64,000 nucleotides of DNA from Microvirga sp. SRT01 (GCA_018139225.1 JAGSNX010000002.1:372001-436000), one strand, 5' to 3'; counted from the first letter of the stretch, positions 1 to 10,471 are shown. Translations and numbers: made by a program. Notes: generated by a model from the letters alone, not told the origin.

Positions 1-1046
1 CCTACCCGGAGCAGGCGGCGGAACTCGACCTGCTGCTGAAGGACAAGTTGCCCGACGACTGGGATGCCGACATCCCCGTCTTCCCGGCGGATGCGAAGGG
101 CGTAGCCAGCCGCGACTCGGGTGGCAAGGTGCTGAACGCCATCGTCGGCAAGACGCCGTGGCTGCTCGGCGGATCGGCGGACCTCGCGCCATCGACCAAG
201 ACCGACATCAAGGGCGCCCCGTCGTTCGAGGCGAACAACTACGGCGGCACCAACTTCCACTTCGGCGTGCGCGAGCATGGCATGGGCTCGGTCGTGAACG
301 GGATGGCGCTGTCGCACCTGCGCTCCTACGGCTCCACCTTCCTCGTCTTCGCGGATTACATGCGCGCGCCGATCCGCCTGTCGGCGATCATGGAGCTCGG
401 CGCGATCTGGGTCTTCACGCACGACTCGATCGGCGTCGGCGAGGACGGCCCGACGCACCAGCCGATCGAGCATCTGGCGACGCTGCGCGCGATCCCGGGC
501 CTCGACACGATCCGGCCGGGTGATGCGAACGAAACGGCGTGGGCATGGCGCGCGGCGCTGGAGAAGGCGGATCGTCCGACCGCGCTGATCCTGTCGCGTC
601 AGGCGCTGCCGACGCTCGACCGTGACAAGTATGCCAGTGCCGAGGGCGTGATGAAGGGCGGCTACGTGCTGGCCGACAGCGAGAATCCGCAGGTGATCCT
701 GATCGCCACCGGCAGCGAGCTGTCGCTGGTCGTCGAGGCGCACGAGCGGCTGAAGGCGGAGGGCGTCGCCAGCCGCGTCGTGTCGATGCCGAGCTGGTAC
801 CGGTACGAGTTGCAGGATCAGGCTTATCGCGACTCCGTGCTGCCGCGCGACGTGCCGGCGCGGGTCGCGGTGGAGATGGCGGGATCGATGGGTTGGGATC
901 GCTATGTCGGGTTCGACGGCGCGACGATCACCATGTCGACGTTCGGCGCATCCGCCCCGATCGCCAAGTTGCAGGACAAATACGGCTTCACGGTCGACAA
1001 TATCGTCAAGGTCGCGCGTGACGTGATGGAGAAGCGCAATGGGTAA
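1..1046 (+). CDS. tkt: transketolase, C-terminal part (5' end outside window)
   Basis: Thiamine-diphosphate enzyme that moves two-carbon units between sugar phosphates in the non-oxidative pentose phosphate pathway. About 347 codons are visible and the frame is open to the left edge, so roughly the N-terminal half, with the cofactor-binding domain, is missing. The pyrimidine-binding domain is recognisable from FGVREHGMG and the conserved GEDGPTHQPIEHL segment, followed by a transketolase C-terminal domain. A TTG at position 48 is only an internal codon. The stop lies 8 bp inside the transaldolase gene, so translation of the two is probably coupled. Family assignment is firm; the exact paralogue cannot be judged without the N-terminus. 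Confidence 0.95.
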   Translation, partial: YPEQAAELDLLLKDKLPDDWDADIPVFPADAKGVASRDSGGKVLNAIVGKTPWLLGGSADLAPSTKTDIKGAPSFEANNYGGTNFHFGVREHGMGSVVNGMALSHLRSYGSTFLVFADYMRAPIRLSAIMELGAIWVFTHDSIGVGEDGPTHQPIEHLATLRAIPGLDTIRPGDANETAWAWRAALEKADRPTALILSRQALPTLDRDKYASAEGVMKGGYVLADSENPQVILIATGSELSLVVEAHERLKAEGVASRVVSMPSWYRYELQDQAYRDSVLPRDVPARVAVEMAGSMGWDRYVGFDGATITMSTFGASAPIAKLQDKYGFTVDNIVKVARDVMEKRNG

Positions 1047-2163
1047 GCTGAGTGACCTGTCCGCCGCCGGCACCGCCGTCTGGCTGGATTTCGTCGACCG
1101 CAAGTTCCTGGAGGAAGGCGGGCTGGAGAAGCTGGTCGAGGCCGACGGCCTGACCGGTGTCACCTCCAACCCGTCGATCTTCGAAAAGGCGATGGGCCAC
1201 GGCGACGCCTATGACGGCACGCTTGCGGCGTTCGACAAGGGGAATGCCGGCGCGGCGACGATCGATCGCTACGAGCATCTCGCGATCCAGGACATCAAGG
1301 CGGCGGCGGAAACGCTGAAGCCTGTCTACGATCGGCTCGATTCCAAGGACGGCTATGTCAGCCTGGAAGTGTCGCCGTACATCGCCGACGACACCGACGC
1401 GACGATCGCCGAGGCGCGCAAGCTGTGGGACGCGGTCGATCGCCAGAATCTGATGATCAAGATCCCGGGTACGCCCGCCGGTGCGCCCGCCATCGCCGCG
1501 ACGATCGCGGCGGGGATCAACGTCAACGTGACGCTGCTGTTCTCGCAAGGTGATTACCAGCGCGTCGCGGAAGCCTATGCGATGGGGCTGGAGGAGCGCG
1601 TGCGCCAGAACCAGCCGATCGATCGCATCGCCTCGGTCGCCAGCTTCTTCGTCAGCCGCATCGACAGCAAGATCGACGCGAAGATCGACGAGCGCGTGAA
1701 GGACGGCGATGCGGATAGCGAGGCGCTGAAGGCGTTGCGTGGCAAGGTCGCCATCGCCAACGCCAAGCTGGCCTATGCCTGGTATCAGGACTTCATCGCG
1801 TCCGACCGTTGGCAGGCGCTCGCCGCCAAGGGTGCGCAGCCGCAGCGGCTGTTGTGGGCATCGACCGGCGTCAAGGACCCGGCCTATCCGGATACGCTGT
1901 ACGTCGACGAGCTGATCGGGCCGGAGACGGTCAACACGATGCCGCCGAAGACGATGGACGCATTCCGCGAGCGCGGCACCGTCGCGCAGACGCTGACGAC
2001 CGACGTCGACGCTGCCCGCCACGTGCTGGCGGAGGCCGATCGGCTCGGGCTGGACCTGAACGGCGTCACCGGCGGATTGGTCGAGGAGGGTGTCGCCTCC
2101 TTCGCCAAGGCGTTCGACGACCTGCTCGGCGCGATCGCGCAGAAGCAGCCCGCCGAGGCGTGA
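1039..2163 (+). CDS. tal: transaldolase
   Basis: 374 aa. Transfers a dihydroxyacetone unit from sedoheptulose 7-phosphate to glyceraldehyde 3-phosphate. It is the long (about 370 aa) subfamily seen in actinobacteria and many alphaproteobacteria, not the short TalC form. The N-terminal GVTSNPSIFEKA signature is at residues 40-51, and the Schiff-base lysine is predicted to be Lys141 in NLMIKIPGTPAG. The ATG overlaps the end of transketolase by 8 bp, which supports this start and an operon. The gene is followed by a hairpin-rich repeat before the 6-phosphogluconate dehydrogenase, so the downstream genes may be reached by read-through or have their own promoter. Confidence 0.96.
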   Translation: MGKLSDLSAAGTAVWLDFVDRKFLEEGGLEKLVEADGLTGVTSNPSIFEKAMGHGDAYDGTLAAFDKGNAGAATIDRYEHLAIQDIKAAAETLKPVYDRLDSKDGYVSLEVSPYIADDTDATIAEARKLWDAVDRQNLMIKIPGTPAGAPAIAATIAAGINVNVTLLFSQGDYQRVAEAYAMGLEERVRQNQPIDRIASVASFFVSRIDSKIDAKIDERVKDGDADSEALKALRGKVAIANAKLAYAWYQDFIASDRWQALAAKGAQPQRLLWASTGVKDPAYPDTLYVDELIGPETVNTMPPKTMDAFRERGTVAQTLTTDVDAARHVLAEADRLGLDLNGVTGGLVEEGVASFAKAFDDLLGAIAQKQPAEA

Positions 2164-2184
2164 TAACGCTTTTCTTCTTCTAAA

Positions 2185-2283
2185 CTCCCCTCCCCTGGGG
2201 GGGGAGGGTTTGGGCGGGGTGGAGCCTTGGCGAGTTGCCCGCGGCGAAACCCTCCCCCAGCTCCTCCTCCAGGGGAGGGGGGG
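2185..2283. repeat. GC-rich inverted repeat after tal
   Basis: Run of C-rich and G-rich arms (CTCCCCTCCCC against GGGGAGGG, then CCCTCCCCCAG with AGGGGAGGGG) that can fold into alternative hairpins. The internal segment at 2216-2233 (GGGGTGGAGCCTTGGCGA) recurs with one mismatch at 43737-43754 after prfC. In both places the repeat begins shortly after the stop codon behind a TCTTCTTCT stretch. It could act as a terminator or mRNA stabiliser. Confidence 0.6.
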
Positions 2284-2364
2284 AAGAACGATCGCGGCAG
2301 GCTTCGGAACTCCCGCGCCTCACCGGACTTGTGCAGTGCGACGACCTCCAACTGGGATGACGGA

Positions 2365-3348
2365 ATGAAGATCGCGATGATCGGCCTTGGCCGGATGGGC
2401 GGGAACATGGCGCGCCGGCTGATGGAGGGGGGGCACGAGATCGTCGCATTCGACCGCGATGCCGATGCCGTCGCCAAGATCGTCGCCGACGGCGCAGAGG
2501 GTGCGGCGTCCCTCGACGAGGCGCGCGGCAAGCTGGGCAGCCCGGCGATCTGGTGGGTGATGCTGCCCGCCGGCGCGATCACGGAGCAGACGATCGGGAC
2601 GATCGCCGACGCTGCGCAGCCCGGCGACATCGTCATCGACGGCGGCAACAGCTTCTACAAGGACGACATCCGCCGCGCGAAGGCGTTGGCCGAGAAGCAG
2701 CTCCACTATGTCGATGTCGGCACGTCCGGCGGCGTCTGGGGTCGCGAGCGCGGCTATTGCATGATGATCGGTGGCGATAACGAGACGATCGCGCACCTCG
2801 ATCCCATCTTCGAGACGCTGGCGCCGGGCACGGGCGACATCGTCCGCACGCCGGGCCGCATCGCCGACAAGGTCGATCAGCGCGCGGAGAAGGGCTACAT
2901 CCATGCCGGTCCCGCGGGGTCCGGCCATTTCGTCAAGATGATCCACAACGGCATCGAATACGGCCTGATGCAGGCCTATGCCGAGGGCTTCGACATCCTG
3001 AAGACCAAGTCTTCGGAAATCCTGCCCGAGGACGAGCGTTTCGACCTGAACCTGACCGACATCGCCGAAGTCTGGCGGCGCGGCAGCGTCATCTCGTCAT
3101 GGCTGCTCGACCTCACCGCGATCGCGCTCGCCAAGGACGAGAAGCTCGACCAGTTCAGCGGCCATGTCGCCGACAGTGGCGAGGGTCAGTGGACGATCGA
3201 CGCCGCGATGGAAGAGAAGGTGCCGGCGAACGTCCTGACCGCCAGCCTGTTCGCGCGCTATCGCAGCCGTGTCGAGCATACGTACGGCGACAAGGTGCTG
3301 TCGGCGATGCGCTTCGGCTTCGGCGGCCATGTCGAGATGCCGCAGTGA
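2365..3348 (+). CDS. gnd: 6-phosphogluconate dehydrogenase, decarboxylating, short form
   Basis: 327 aa. Oxidises 6-phosphogluconate to ribulose 5-phosphate and CO2. The length and the single short C-terminal helical domain fit the YqeC/GntZ-like short form, which is often NAD-preferring, rather than the 470-aa enterobacterial enzyme. The Rossmann motif GLGRMGGNM is at residues 7-15, the substrate segment [10 protein letters not shown] at 91-100, and the catalytic lysine is probably Lys191 in [12 protein letters not shown]. The start is the ATG opening MKIAMIGLG; upstream in-frame codons run through the repeat and are unlikely to be coding. Its TGA overlaps the GTG of the next gene by 4 bp. 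Confidence 0.94.
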   Translation: MKIAMIGLGRMGGNMARRLMEGGHEIVAFDRDADAVAKIVADGAEGAASLDEARGKLGSPAIWWVMLPAGAITEQTIGTIADAAQPGDIVIDGGNSFYKDDIRRAKALAEKQLHYVDVGTSGGVWGRERGYCMMIGGDNETIAHLDPIFETLAPGTGDIVRTPGRIADKVDQRAEKGYIHAGPAGSGHFVKMIHNGIEYGLMQAYAEGFDILKTKSSEILPEDERFDLNLTDIAEVWRRGSVISSWLLDLTAIALAKDEKLDQFSGHVADSGEGQWTIDAAMEEKVPANVLTASLFARYRSRVEHTYGDKVLSAMRFGFGGHVEMPQ

Positions 3349-4172
3349 GCGAACCCCTGGGGACGCCGCGTCTGGTGGTGTCCGATGTCGACGGAACGCT
3401 GGTCGACAAGCAGAAGGTGCTGACGCCCGGCACGATTGCTGCGGTCGGTCGGCTGCGCGACGCAGGCGTGGGCTTCACGATCATCTCGGCGCGTCCGATG
3501 TCGGGCGTGATGCCGATCGCTGACGCGCTGGAGCTGGACGAGCCGATCGGCGCGTTCAACGGCGGCATCGTGTTCAAACGCTCCGGCGAGATCATCGAGC
3601 ATCATCGCATTCCTGCCGACATCGCGCGCGGCATCTGGGACACGGTCGGCGATGCGAAGGTCGATCGCTGGGTCTTCGCCGACGACCGGTGGTATGCGTC
3701 GAGCGGCGAGGGCACGCATGTCGAGCATGAGCGGGTCGCATCGAATCAGGCCCCGATCATCACCACCGACTTCGACGATGTGTTGAGCCGCGCCGACAAG
3801 ATCACCTTTGTCAGCGACGACGAGCCGTACCTGCGGTCGATCCATTCGGAGGTCGCACCGGCGTTCGGAGAGCGGGCGACGGTAGTGCAGAGCCAGACCT
3901 ATTATCTCGACGTGACCGCGCTGGAGGCCAACAAGGGCACCGGCGTCGCCGAACTGGCGGAGGCGTTCGGTGTCCCGCTCGCGGAGACGGCGGCGATCGG
4001 CGATCAGGCCAACGACATTCCGATGCTGGCGCGCGTCGGCCTGCCGATCGTGATGGGTAACGCGCCGGATGCGATGCGCGAAAAGGCCGCGCACGTCACG
4101 CGCGGCAACGACGAAGACGGGGTCGCGCACGCGATCGATACGATTATCCTCAAAGGACACGAAAACTCATGA
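3345..4172 (+). CDS. HAD-IIB (Cof-type) sugar phosphatase
   Basis: 275 aa with a GTG start that overlaps the gnd stop (GTGA). Haloacid dehalogenase phosphatase of the Cof/YbiV type. Motif I is DVDGT at residues 14-18 (nucleophile Asp14) and motif IV is GDQAND at about 219-224, with a C2 cap between them. Substrates of this family are typically sugar phosphates or other phosphometabolites. Its place between gnd and another HAD enzyme in a pentose phosphate operon suggests removal or repair of a phosphosugar, but the substrate is not predictable from sequence. It ends in an ATGA overlap with the following gene. Confidence 0.88.
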   Translation: MSEPLGTPRLVVSDVDGTLVDKQKVLTPGTIAAVGRLRDAGVGFTIISARPMSGVMPIADALELDEPIGAFNGGIVFKRSGEIIEHHRIPADIARGIWDTVGDAKVDRWVFADDRWYASSGEGTHVEHERVASNQAPIITTDFDDVLSRADKITFVSDDEPYLRSIHSEVAPAFGERATVVQSQTYYLDVTALEANKGTGVAELAEAFGVPLAETAAIGDQANDIPMLARVGLPIVMGNAPDAMREKAAHVTRGNDEDGVAHAIDTIILKGHENS

Positions 4173-4921
4173 AGCAACTCGTCGCATTCGACCTCGATGG
4201 CACGCTGGCGGAGAGCAAGCAGCCGTTGAAGGAGCCGATGGGCGAGGCGCTGGCCGACCTGCTCGGCGTCGCGAACGTCGCGGTGATCTCCGGCGGCGAC
4301 TGGCCGCAGTTCGACAAGCAGGTCGCCAGCCGCCTGCCCGAGCGGGCCGACCGCACGAAATTGTGGCTGATGCCGACGACGGGGACCAAGCTCTACACCT
4401 ACAAGGACGGCGCGTGGTCGGCGGTCTATGCCGAACTGTTCAGCGAAGAGCAGCGCAAGGAGATCGTTGCGGCGTTCAACGCCTCGCTGGAAGCGACCGG
4501 GTTCGTACCCGAGCAGGTCTGGGGCGAGCGGATCGAGGATCGCGGCAGCCAGATCACCTTCAGCGCACTCGGCCAGCAGGCCCCGATCGACGCCAAGGAG
4601 CATTGGGACCCCGACTTCGCCAAGCGCAAGATCATCCAGGCCGATTTGAAGCAGCGCCTGCCGGGCCTGTCCATCAACATGGGCGGGGCTACCTCGATCG
4701 ACATCACGCAGAAGGGCGTCGACAAGGCCTACGGCCTGAAGAAGCTGCGTGACGCGAGCGGCATCCCGCTCGACTCGATGATGTTCATCGGCGACGCGAT
4801 CTTCCCCGGCGGCAACGACTATCCGGCCAAGGAACTCGGCCTCGACACCGTGCGCGTCCGCGACCCGGAAGAGACGCTGAGCGTGATCGCCGCGATCGTG
4901 GCGTGCCAGAAGGCGGGCTAA
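4169..4921 (+). CDS. HAD-IIB hydrolase, phosphomannomutase-like
   Basis: 250 aa. Motif I DLDGT is at residues 8-12. The late motif GDAIFPGGND (about 208-217) resembles the GDETMPGGND element of eukaryotic-type phosphomannomutases, and the cap also fits that branch. It could therefore be a phosphomannomutase or a phosphatase derived from that fold. ATGA overlap with the previous HAD gene indicates translational coupling. It is the last metabolic gene of the operon; the histidine kinase gene starts about 20 bp downstream and may be cotranscribed. Confidence 0.85.
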   Translation: MKQLVAFDLDGTLAESKQPLKEPMGEALADLLGVANVAVISGGDWPQFDKQVASRLPERADRTKLWLMPTTGTKLYTYKDGAWSAVYAELFSEEQRKEIVAAFNASLEATGFVPEQVWGERIEDRGSQITFSALGQQAPIDAKEHWDPDFAKRKIIQADLKQRLPGLSINMGGATSIDITQKGVDKAYGLKKLRDASGIPLDSMMFIGDAIFPGGNDYPAKELGLDTVRVRDPEETLSVIAAIVACQKAG

Positions 4922-4941
4922 AGGACGATGGTGTGTTTGCC

Positions 4942-7440
4942 ATGACCGGCTTGTCGGCCACCGATCTTTCGCCGGAGGTCTATGGCGAATTGTTCGAGGC
5001 GGTGGACGCGGGTTTCTGCGTCATCGAAATGATCTTCGACGGCGATCGGGCGGTCGACTATCGGTTCCTCAAGACCAACCGGGCATTTCAGCATCAGACC
5101 GGACTGGTCGATGCGGTCGGCAAGACCGCGCGCGAACTGGTCCCGCAACTGGAGCAGCACTGGTTCGACCTGTACGGTCGCGTCGCCACGACGGGTGAGG
5201 CGACGCGTTTCGACAATGGATCGGACGCGATGGGGCGCTGGTTCGAAGTGCACGCGCTGCGTGTTGGTAAAGCTGCCGATCGCATGGTCGGCATCATCTT
5301 TTCCGACATGACCGCACGGCGGCGCAGCGAACAGTCGATGCGCGAGAGCGACGAGCGGTTGCAGGAGGCACTGACCGCGGGCAGCGGCATCGGCACCTGG
5401 GATTGGGACGTGCCCAACGACCGCGTCTACGCCGACGAGCGGTTCGCGGAACTCTACGGCGTCGATCCGCGACGTGCGGTCGAGGGCGCGCCGATTGCGG
5501 AGTTCTTCCACGGCATCCACCCGGCCGACCTGCCGGAAACGCAGCGGCTGATCGACGCGGCGATGAAGACCGGCGAGCAGTTCCTCGCCTCCTATCGCCT
5601 GATGCAGCCCGACGGATCGGTCCGCTGGGCGGCGGCGCAGGGCCGCTGCCGGCTGGGCATCGACGGTCGCCCGCTACGTTTTCCGGGTGTCAGCTTCGAC
5701 ATCACGTCGCATCGGCTCGCGCAGATCCGTCAGGAAGCGCTGCTGGAACTCGGCGACCGTATCCGCGACGTCACCGATCCCGGCACGATCGCGTGCATCG
5801 GTGCGGAAATCCTCGCCCGCACGTTCGATGTCAGCCGCGCCGGCTACGGCGTGATCGACCCGGTGGCAGAGACGATCTTCATCGATCGCGACTGGAACGC
5901 GGAGGGCGTGAAGAGCATCGCCGGCCTGCTGCATTTCCGCGATTACGGATCGTATATCGAGGACCTGAAGCGCGGCGAAACGGCGATCGTGTCCGACGCG
6001 CGGACCGACCCCCGGACCAGCGCCACCGCGGATGCGCTGGCGGCCATCGACGCGCTGTCCTTCGTCAACATGCCGTTGCTGGAGCAGGGACGCTTCGTGG
6101 CGCTGTTCTTCGCGAATCACGCCGTGCCGCGGCTATGGCGCGAGGAAGAGCTGTCGTTGATGCGCGAGATCGCCGACCGCGTCCGCGCCGCCAGCGAACG
6201 CGCCAAGTCGGAGGCGGAGCGGCAGCGCCTGACCGAGACGCTGGAGGATCAGGTCGCCGAGCGCACGCGCGAACTGATGCTGGCCGAAGAGGCGTTGCGC
6301 CAGAGCCAGAAGATGGAGGCGGTGGGACAATTGTCCGGCGGCCTCGCGCATGATTTCAACAATCTGCTGACTGGCATCATCGGCAGCCTCGAACTGCTTG
6401 GCATCCGCATTGCGCAGGGCCGCTACGCCGACGTCGAACGCTATTCGCTGGCGGCGCAGGGCGCGGCCAAGCGGGCCGCGGCGCTGACCCACCGGCTGCT
6501 CGCCTTCTCGCGCCGCCAGACGCTCGATCCGCGGCCGACCGATGTCAACCGGCTGGTCGGCGGGCTGGAGGAACTGGTCCAGCGCACGGTCGGTCCTTCG
6601 ATCACAGTGGAGGTCGTGGCGTCCGCGGGCCTGTGGACGACACTGGTCGATCCCAACCAGCTCGAAAACGCGGTCCTGAACCTGTGCATCAACGCGCGCG
6701 ACGCCATGCCGGAGGGCGGGCGGCTGACGATCGAGACGGCGAACCGCTGGCTCGATGATCGCGCCGCGCGGGCGCGCGACCTGCCGGCCGGCCAATATGT
6801 GTCGGTCTGCGTGTCCGATACCGGCACCGGCATGACCCCGGACGTGATCGCCAAGGCGTTCGATCCGTTCTTCACGACCAAGCCGATCGGCGTGGGCACG
6901 GGGCTGGGCCTGTCGATGATCTACGGCTTCGCACGCCAGTCCGGCGGACAGGTCCGCATCTATTCCGAAGTCGGGCAGGGAACGAACCTGTGCCTGTACC
7001 TGCCCCGCCATCTCGGCCCCGCCGAAACGGCGGAACTGGTACCCGACCTGACCGACGCGCCGCGCGCCGCAGAGGGGCAGACGGTGCTGGTCGTGGACGA
7101 CGAGCCGACCGTGCGGATGCTGGTGATGGAGGTGCTGGAGGAGCTCGGTTACGCCGCGCTTGAGGCGGCGGACGGGGCCAGCGGCTTGAAGATCCTGCAA
7201 TCCGACGCCCGCATCGACCTGTTGGTGACGGATGTCGGCCTGCCAGGCGGCATGAACGGCCGGCAGATGGCCGATGCCGCGCGGGTCGGACGGCCGGACC
7301 TGAGCATCCTGTTCATCACCGGCTATGCGGAAAATGCGGTCGTCGGCAACGGCCAGCTCGATCCGGGCATGCACGTGATGACCAAGCCGTTCGCGATGGA
7401 GGCCTTGGCCGGTCGCATCAAGGAGCTGATCAGCCAGTAA
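4942..7440 (+). CDS. PAS-PAS-GAF hybrid histidine kinase with C-terminal receiver
   Basis: 832 aa from ATG 4942; a GTG at 4903 inside the previous gene is also in frame. No membrane segment, so a cytoplasmic sensor. Order: PAS (about 12-125), PAS_3 (about 145-260, [16 protein letters not shown]), GAF (about 268-420), coiled linker, HisKA with the phospho-accepting His470 in LAHDFNN, HATPase_c ([15 protein letters not shown]), and a receiver domain (about 714-832) whose acceptor is probably Asp764 in VTDVGLPGG. The HDFNN kinase type with an attached receiver is common in alphaproteobacteria and usually feeds a phosphorelay. The ligand is unknown. The bacteriophytochrome downstream suggests a shared signalling neighbourhood. 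Confidence 0.92.
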   Translation: MTGLSATDLSPEVYGELFEAVDAGFCVIEMIFDGDRAVDYRFLKTNRAFQHQTGLVDAVGKTARELVPQLEQHWFDLYGRVATTGEATRFDNGSDAMGRWFEVHALRVGKAADRMVGIIFSDMTARRRSEQSMRESDERLQEALTAGSGIGTWDWDVPNDRVYADERFAELYGVDPRRAVEGAPIAEFFHGIHPADLPETQRLIDAAMKTGEQFLASYRLMQPDGSVRWAAAQGRCRLGIDGRPLRFPGVSFDITSHRLAQIRQEALLELGDRIRDVTDPGTIACIGAEILARTFDVSRAGYGVIDPVAETIFIDRDWNAEGVKSIAGLLHFRDYGSYIEDLKRGETAIVSDARTDPRTSATADALAAIDALSFVNMPLLEQGRFVALFFANHAVPRLWREEELSLMREIADRVRAASERAKSEAERQRLTETLEDQVAERTRELMLAEEALRQSQKMEAVGQLSGGLAHDFNNLLTGIIGSLELLGIRIAQGRYADVERYSLAAQGAAKRAAALTHRLLAFSRRQTLDPRPTDVNRLVGGLEELVQRTVGPSITVEVVASAGLWTTLVDPNQLENAVLNLCINARDAMPEGGRLTIETANRWLDDRAARARDLPAGQYVSVCVSDTGTGMTPDVIAKAFDPFFTTKPIGVGTGLGLSMIYGFARQSGGQVRIYSEVGQGTNLCLYLPRHLGPAETAELVPDLTDAPRAAEGQTVLVVDDEPTVRMLVMEVLEELGYAALEAADGASGLKILQSDARIDLLVTDVGLPGGMNGRQMADAARVGRPDLSILFITGYAENAVVGNGQLDPGMHVMTKPFAMEALAGRIKELISQ

Positions 7441-7541
7441 CCACTTCTCCCGATCGCAGGATCGCTCGGCCGACTGATTCAGATTAATTGCAATCGGGCC
7501 GTATCGGCGTCATGCGGGGTCCAAAGGAACGCACGAACTTT

Positions 7542-9674
7542 ATGGCTTCGCAGGGACTGTCGGATGTGGTCGTCGATACGACCGCCTGTGATCGCGAGCC
7601 GATTCATGTGCCCGGCGCGATTCAGCCGCACGGCCTGCTGCTGATCGCCGATCCCCATACGCGGGCGGTGGTCGCCGGCGCCGGTGCGCTGGAGGAGCGG
7701 CTGTCGGCGGACTGGCTCGGCGCCGACCTGTCGGAACTTCTGGGTCAGGACATCGGCGCGCTCATCGCCGCCGCGACCGGCCCGGTCAGCGGCATGGTCG
7801 GCCAACCGATCGTGACCCCAGCCGGGGAGCGGCTGGACGTGGCGGTCCATCGCAGCGGCGATCACCTGCTCGTCGAACTCGAACCGTCGGCGGAACAGCC
7901 GCTCGGGGCGGCGGCGGTGGTGTCGCGGCTGGACGGCTTCGCGATCATGTTCGAACGCGCCGGCGATCTGGAGGTGTTGTGCGCCCGCGCGGCGTCGGCG
8001 TTCCGGCAGCTGACGGGGTTCGATCGGGTGATGATCTATCGCTTCCTGGACGAAGACGCCGGGCGCGTCGTGGCGGAGGATCGCGATCCGCGGCTCGGCA
8101 CGTTCCTGAACCATCATTTCCCGGCATCCGACATCCCGCGTCAGGCGCGAGCGCTGTACGTCCGCAACCGCGCGCGCGCGATCCCGACCGTCGACTATAC
8201 CCCCGCGCCGATCCGCCCGGCCGCCTTCGCCGGCATCGACCTGTCCGACATCGGCATCCGCAGCGTGTCGCCGATCCACCTGCGCTACATGGCGAATATG
8301 GGCGTGGCGGCGTCGGCGTCGATCTCCATCGTCAAGGACGGCGTGCTGTGGGGGCTGGTCGCTTGCCACCACGACACGCCCAGGTTGTTGCCGCCTGATG
8401 TGCGCGCGGCGGCGGCGACGCTGGCATCGGGCCTCGCACGGCAGGTCCGCGCCAAGGAGGAAGCGGAGACCTATCGCGAGCGGCTTCGGCTGCGCGCGGC
8501 GGAGGATGCGGTGCTGCCGAAGCTGGCGGGCGACGGCGGCATGGCGGACGCGATGAAGCGGTCGCGCGACGATCTGATGCGGATGCTGGACGCGGACGGT
8601 TTCGCCTGGGTCCATCGCGGCGGCGTCGATTGCATCGGACGCTGCGCGCCGGCGGCGGTGCTGAAGGCCCTGTCGGACTGGGTGCAGGGCGGCGTCGAAC
8701 CGGTCGTGACGCGCGAACTCGGCGCGCTCCGCCTGGAGATGGCGGAACATGCCGGCGCCATCAGCGGCATGATCGCGATGCCGCTGGCGGATGACGGTGC
8801 GACGCTGATGTGGTTCCGCGTCGAACAGGTCGAGGAAGTCGAGTGGGCGGGCAATCCGCATAAGGCGGCGAGCGTCGCGCCGGGCGAACAACTCACGCCG
8901 CGTGCCTCGTTCGAGACGTGGACCGAACAGGTGCGCGGTCGCTCGCGCCGCTGGACGATGGAGGAGGTCGAGGCGGCGCATCGCCTGCGTCGCGCCTTCC
9001 ACGACGCGCACCGGGCGCGCCAGTTGCGCGACCTCAACGCGCAACTGATGCGGACGCTGGCCGACAAGGACGCGGCGCTGGCGCAGAAGGATCTGCTGAT
9101 GAAGGAGGTGGACCACCGCGTCCAGAACAGCCTCCAGCTCGTCTCCGCGTTCCTCGCGATGCAGTCGCGTGCGGCGGGGCCGGGCGAGGTCGCCGATCAG
9201 CTGACGGAGGCGCAGGCGCGGCTGTCCGCGGTCGCTCTCGTCCACCGCCGGCTCTATCGCGACGACCAGATCGGCTCGGTCGACCTGTCGCGCTATCTCG
9301 AGGAACTGGCCGACGACATGAAGGCGTCGATCGGCGGCGAATGGGGGTCGCGGATGCATACCGACCTCGCTCCCGTCCTGATCCCGACCGATCGCGCCGT
9401 GGCGGTCGGTCTGGTGATGACAGAGCTGGTCATCAACGCCACCAAATATGCCTATGACGGCGGCGTCGGCCCGATCGCGATCACGCTGGAACAGCACCGT
9501 AACCGCCTGCGCCTGATCGTCGCCGACGAAGGGCGCGGCAAGACCGGCGAGAAGGCCGGCTTCGGCAGCCGCATGATGGGCGCGATGGTCGGCAAGCTCG
9601 AAGGCGAGATCGCCTTCACCGACAACGCCCCCGGGCTCCGCGCCATCCTCACCGCCCCGATCGGGGTGTGGTAG
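7542..9674 (+). CDS. bphP: bacteriophytochrome with HWE/HisKA_2 kinase
   Basis: 710 aa from ATG 7542, behind an AAAGGA element; ATG 7512 and TTG 7488 are possible longer starts. Red/far-red photoreceptor kinase. N-terminal PAS_2 with the likely biliverdin-attachment Cys16 (TTACDREPIHVPG), GAF (about 135-300) with the invariant DIP motif at 197-199, PHY domain with a tongue segment (WAGNPHK), then a HisKA_2/HWE-type kinase with predicted His525 in VDHRVQNSLQLVSAFL and an ATPase domain. There is no attached receiver or DNA-binding output, so a separate response regulator is expected and none lies in the window. The convergent heme oxygenase gene supplies biliverdin. Confidence 0.95.
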   Translation: MASQGLSDVVVDTTACDREPIHVPGAIQPHGLLLIADPHTRAVVAGAGALEERLSADWLGADLSELLGQDIGALIAAATGPVSGMVGQPIVTPAGERLDVAVHRSGDHLLVELEPSAEQPLGAAAVVSRLDGFAIMFERAGDLEVLCARAASAFRQLTGFDRVMIYRFLDEDAGRVVAEDRDPRLGTFLNHHFPASDIPRQARALYVRNRARAIPTVDYTPAPIRPAAFAGIDLSDIGIRSVSPIHLRYMANMGVAASASISIVKDGVLWGLVACHHDTPRLLPPDVRAAAATLASGLARQVRAKEEAETYRERLRLRAAEDAVLPKLAGDGGMADAMKRSRDDLMRMLDADGFAWVHRGGVDCIGRCAPAAVLKALSDWVQGGVEPVVTRELGALRLEMAEHAGAISGMIAMPLADDGATLMWFRVEQVEEVEWAGNPHKAASVAPGEQLTPRASFETWTEQVRGRSRRWTMEEVEAAHRLRRAFHDAHRARQLRDLNAQLMRTLADKDAALAQKDLLMKEVDHRVQNSLQLVSAFLAMQSRAAGPGEVADQLTEAQARLSAVALVHRRLYRDDQIGSVDLSRYLEELADDMKASIGGEWGSRMHTDLAPVLIPTDRAVAVGLVMTELVINATKYAYDGGVGPIAITLEQHRNRLRLIVADEGRGKTGEKAGFGSRMMGAMVGKLEGEIAFTDNAPGLRAILTAPIGVW

Positions 9675-9703
9675 GAGGAGGCTGCACCCGTCTTCCTTCT
9701 GCT

Positions 9704-9722
9704 CCCCTCCCTTTGGGAGGGG
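9704..9722. terminator. hairpin between convergent bphP and heme oxygenase genes
   Basis: CCCCTCCC-TTT-GGGAGGGG, an 8-bp perfect stem with a 3-nt loop, 30 bp after the bphP stop. No U tract follows, so it is either a weak bidirectional terminator or a member of the C/G-rich intergenic repeats of this genome. Confidence 0.45.
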
Positions 9723-9855
9723 CCGGGGTAGGGCGGCGCTGCAAGCTCATCCCCCTCGATCGTAACCAGCAGCCGTCTCGCGACAAAACAACCCGTTCGC
9801 CCGCGGAGAAGCCAGCCCCGAGATCCTTCTCAAAGGGATCGGCGCCAAAGCTTCT

Positions 9856-9882
9856 CTGCCACCCCGGCGAAGGCCGGGGTGG
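9856..9882. repeat. REP-like hairpin with GAAG loop
   Basis: CCACCCCGGC-GAAG-GCCGGGGTGG, a 10-bp perfect stem at 9859-9882. The 25 bases at 9856-9880 are identical to 30886-30910. The rest of the 281-bp space 9675-9955 shows no gene. Confidence 0.7.
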
Positions 9883-9955
9883 TGGGGTGACAGGCAGCGG
9901 AACTACTTAGCAACGATCTACGACAGACAGGGAGCGAAGAAGGGGCGACCGTCGC

Positions 9956-10471
9956 TCACGCCACCGCGCGCCCATACAGATCGAAACACGCCTCCGCGCC
10001 GGCGATGGCACCCTCGACCCAAGCATCACCCCTATCCATACCAGCCGCGTCGATCGCCGTCAGCAACGTGCGCCATTCCCCCGGCAAATGCTTCGCGCCG
10101 AGATACCGCTTGGGCAGCGTCTCCGGCACCCCGCGCGCCAGCATGATGCCGCCCAGCCGAGACCCCTCCGTCACGTACAGCGCACCCCAATCCGCGCCCG
10201 CGCGGTCCGGCAGCGCGAAGGGCAGGGGCTCCGGCATCGTCAGTCCCAGATCGACGAGGTCCGCTGCGAGCAAACCGGTCCGCCGCCGCCAGTCCGGCAG
10301 ACCATCCGCCTCGTTCAGCACAGCTTCCACCGCCGGCAACGCCCGCGCATGCGCGATCAGGAAGCGCGCATAGGCGTCGCGGTCGCCGAGATCATGCCCG
10401 CCGAACGCCGCATCCACCGCATCGTGCGCCGGGGCGGTCTGCGCACGCAGACGCTGGACGGCACTGGTCAC
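9956..10471 (-). CDS. bphO: heme oxygenase, BphO-type
   Basis: 171 aa with a GTG start; no in-frame ATG lies close upstream. Cleaves heme to biliverdin IX-alpha, the bacteriophytochrome chromophore. The probable proximal heme ligand is the histidine in TAPAHDAVD near residue 16, and the distal-helix element is YVTEGSRLGG. The short length is usual for bacterial BphO. It converges on bphP rather than forming the usual bphO-bphP tandem. It lies 10 bp downstream of the symporter gene on the same strand, so it is probably transcribed with it. No clear Shine-Dalgarno precedes the GTG, consistent with coupling to the upstream gene. Confidence 0.9.
   Translation of the reverse strand: MTSAVQRLRAQTAPAHDAVDAAFGGHDLGDRDAYARFLIAHARALPAVEAVLNEADGLPDWRRRTGLLAADLVDLGLTMPEPLPFALPDRAGADWGALYVTEGSRLGGIMLARGVPETLPKRYLGAKHLPGEWRTLLTAIDAAGMDRGDAWVEGAIAGAEACFDLYGRAVA

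Noticed and set aside
7479..9497. Long open frame antisense to the bacteriophytochrome
   Set aside because: High-GC shadow frame: Arg/His/Asp-rich, no domain, while the plus strand encodes a fully recognisable protein.
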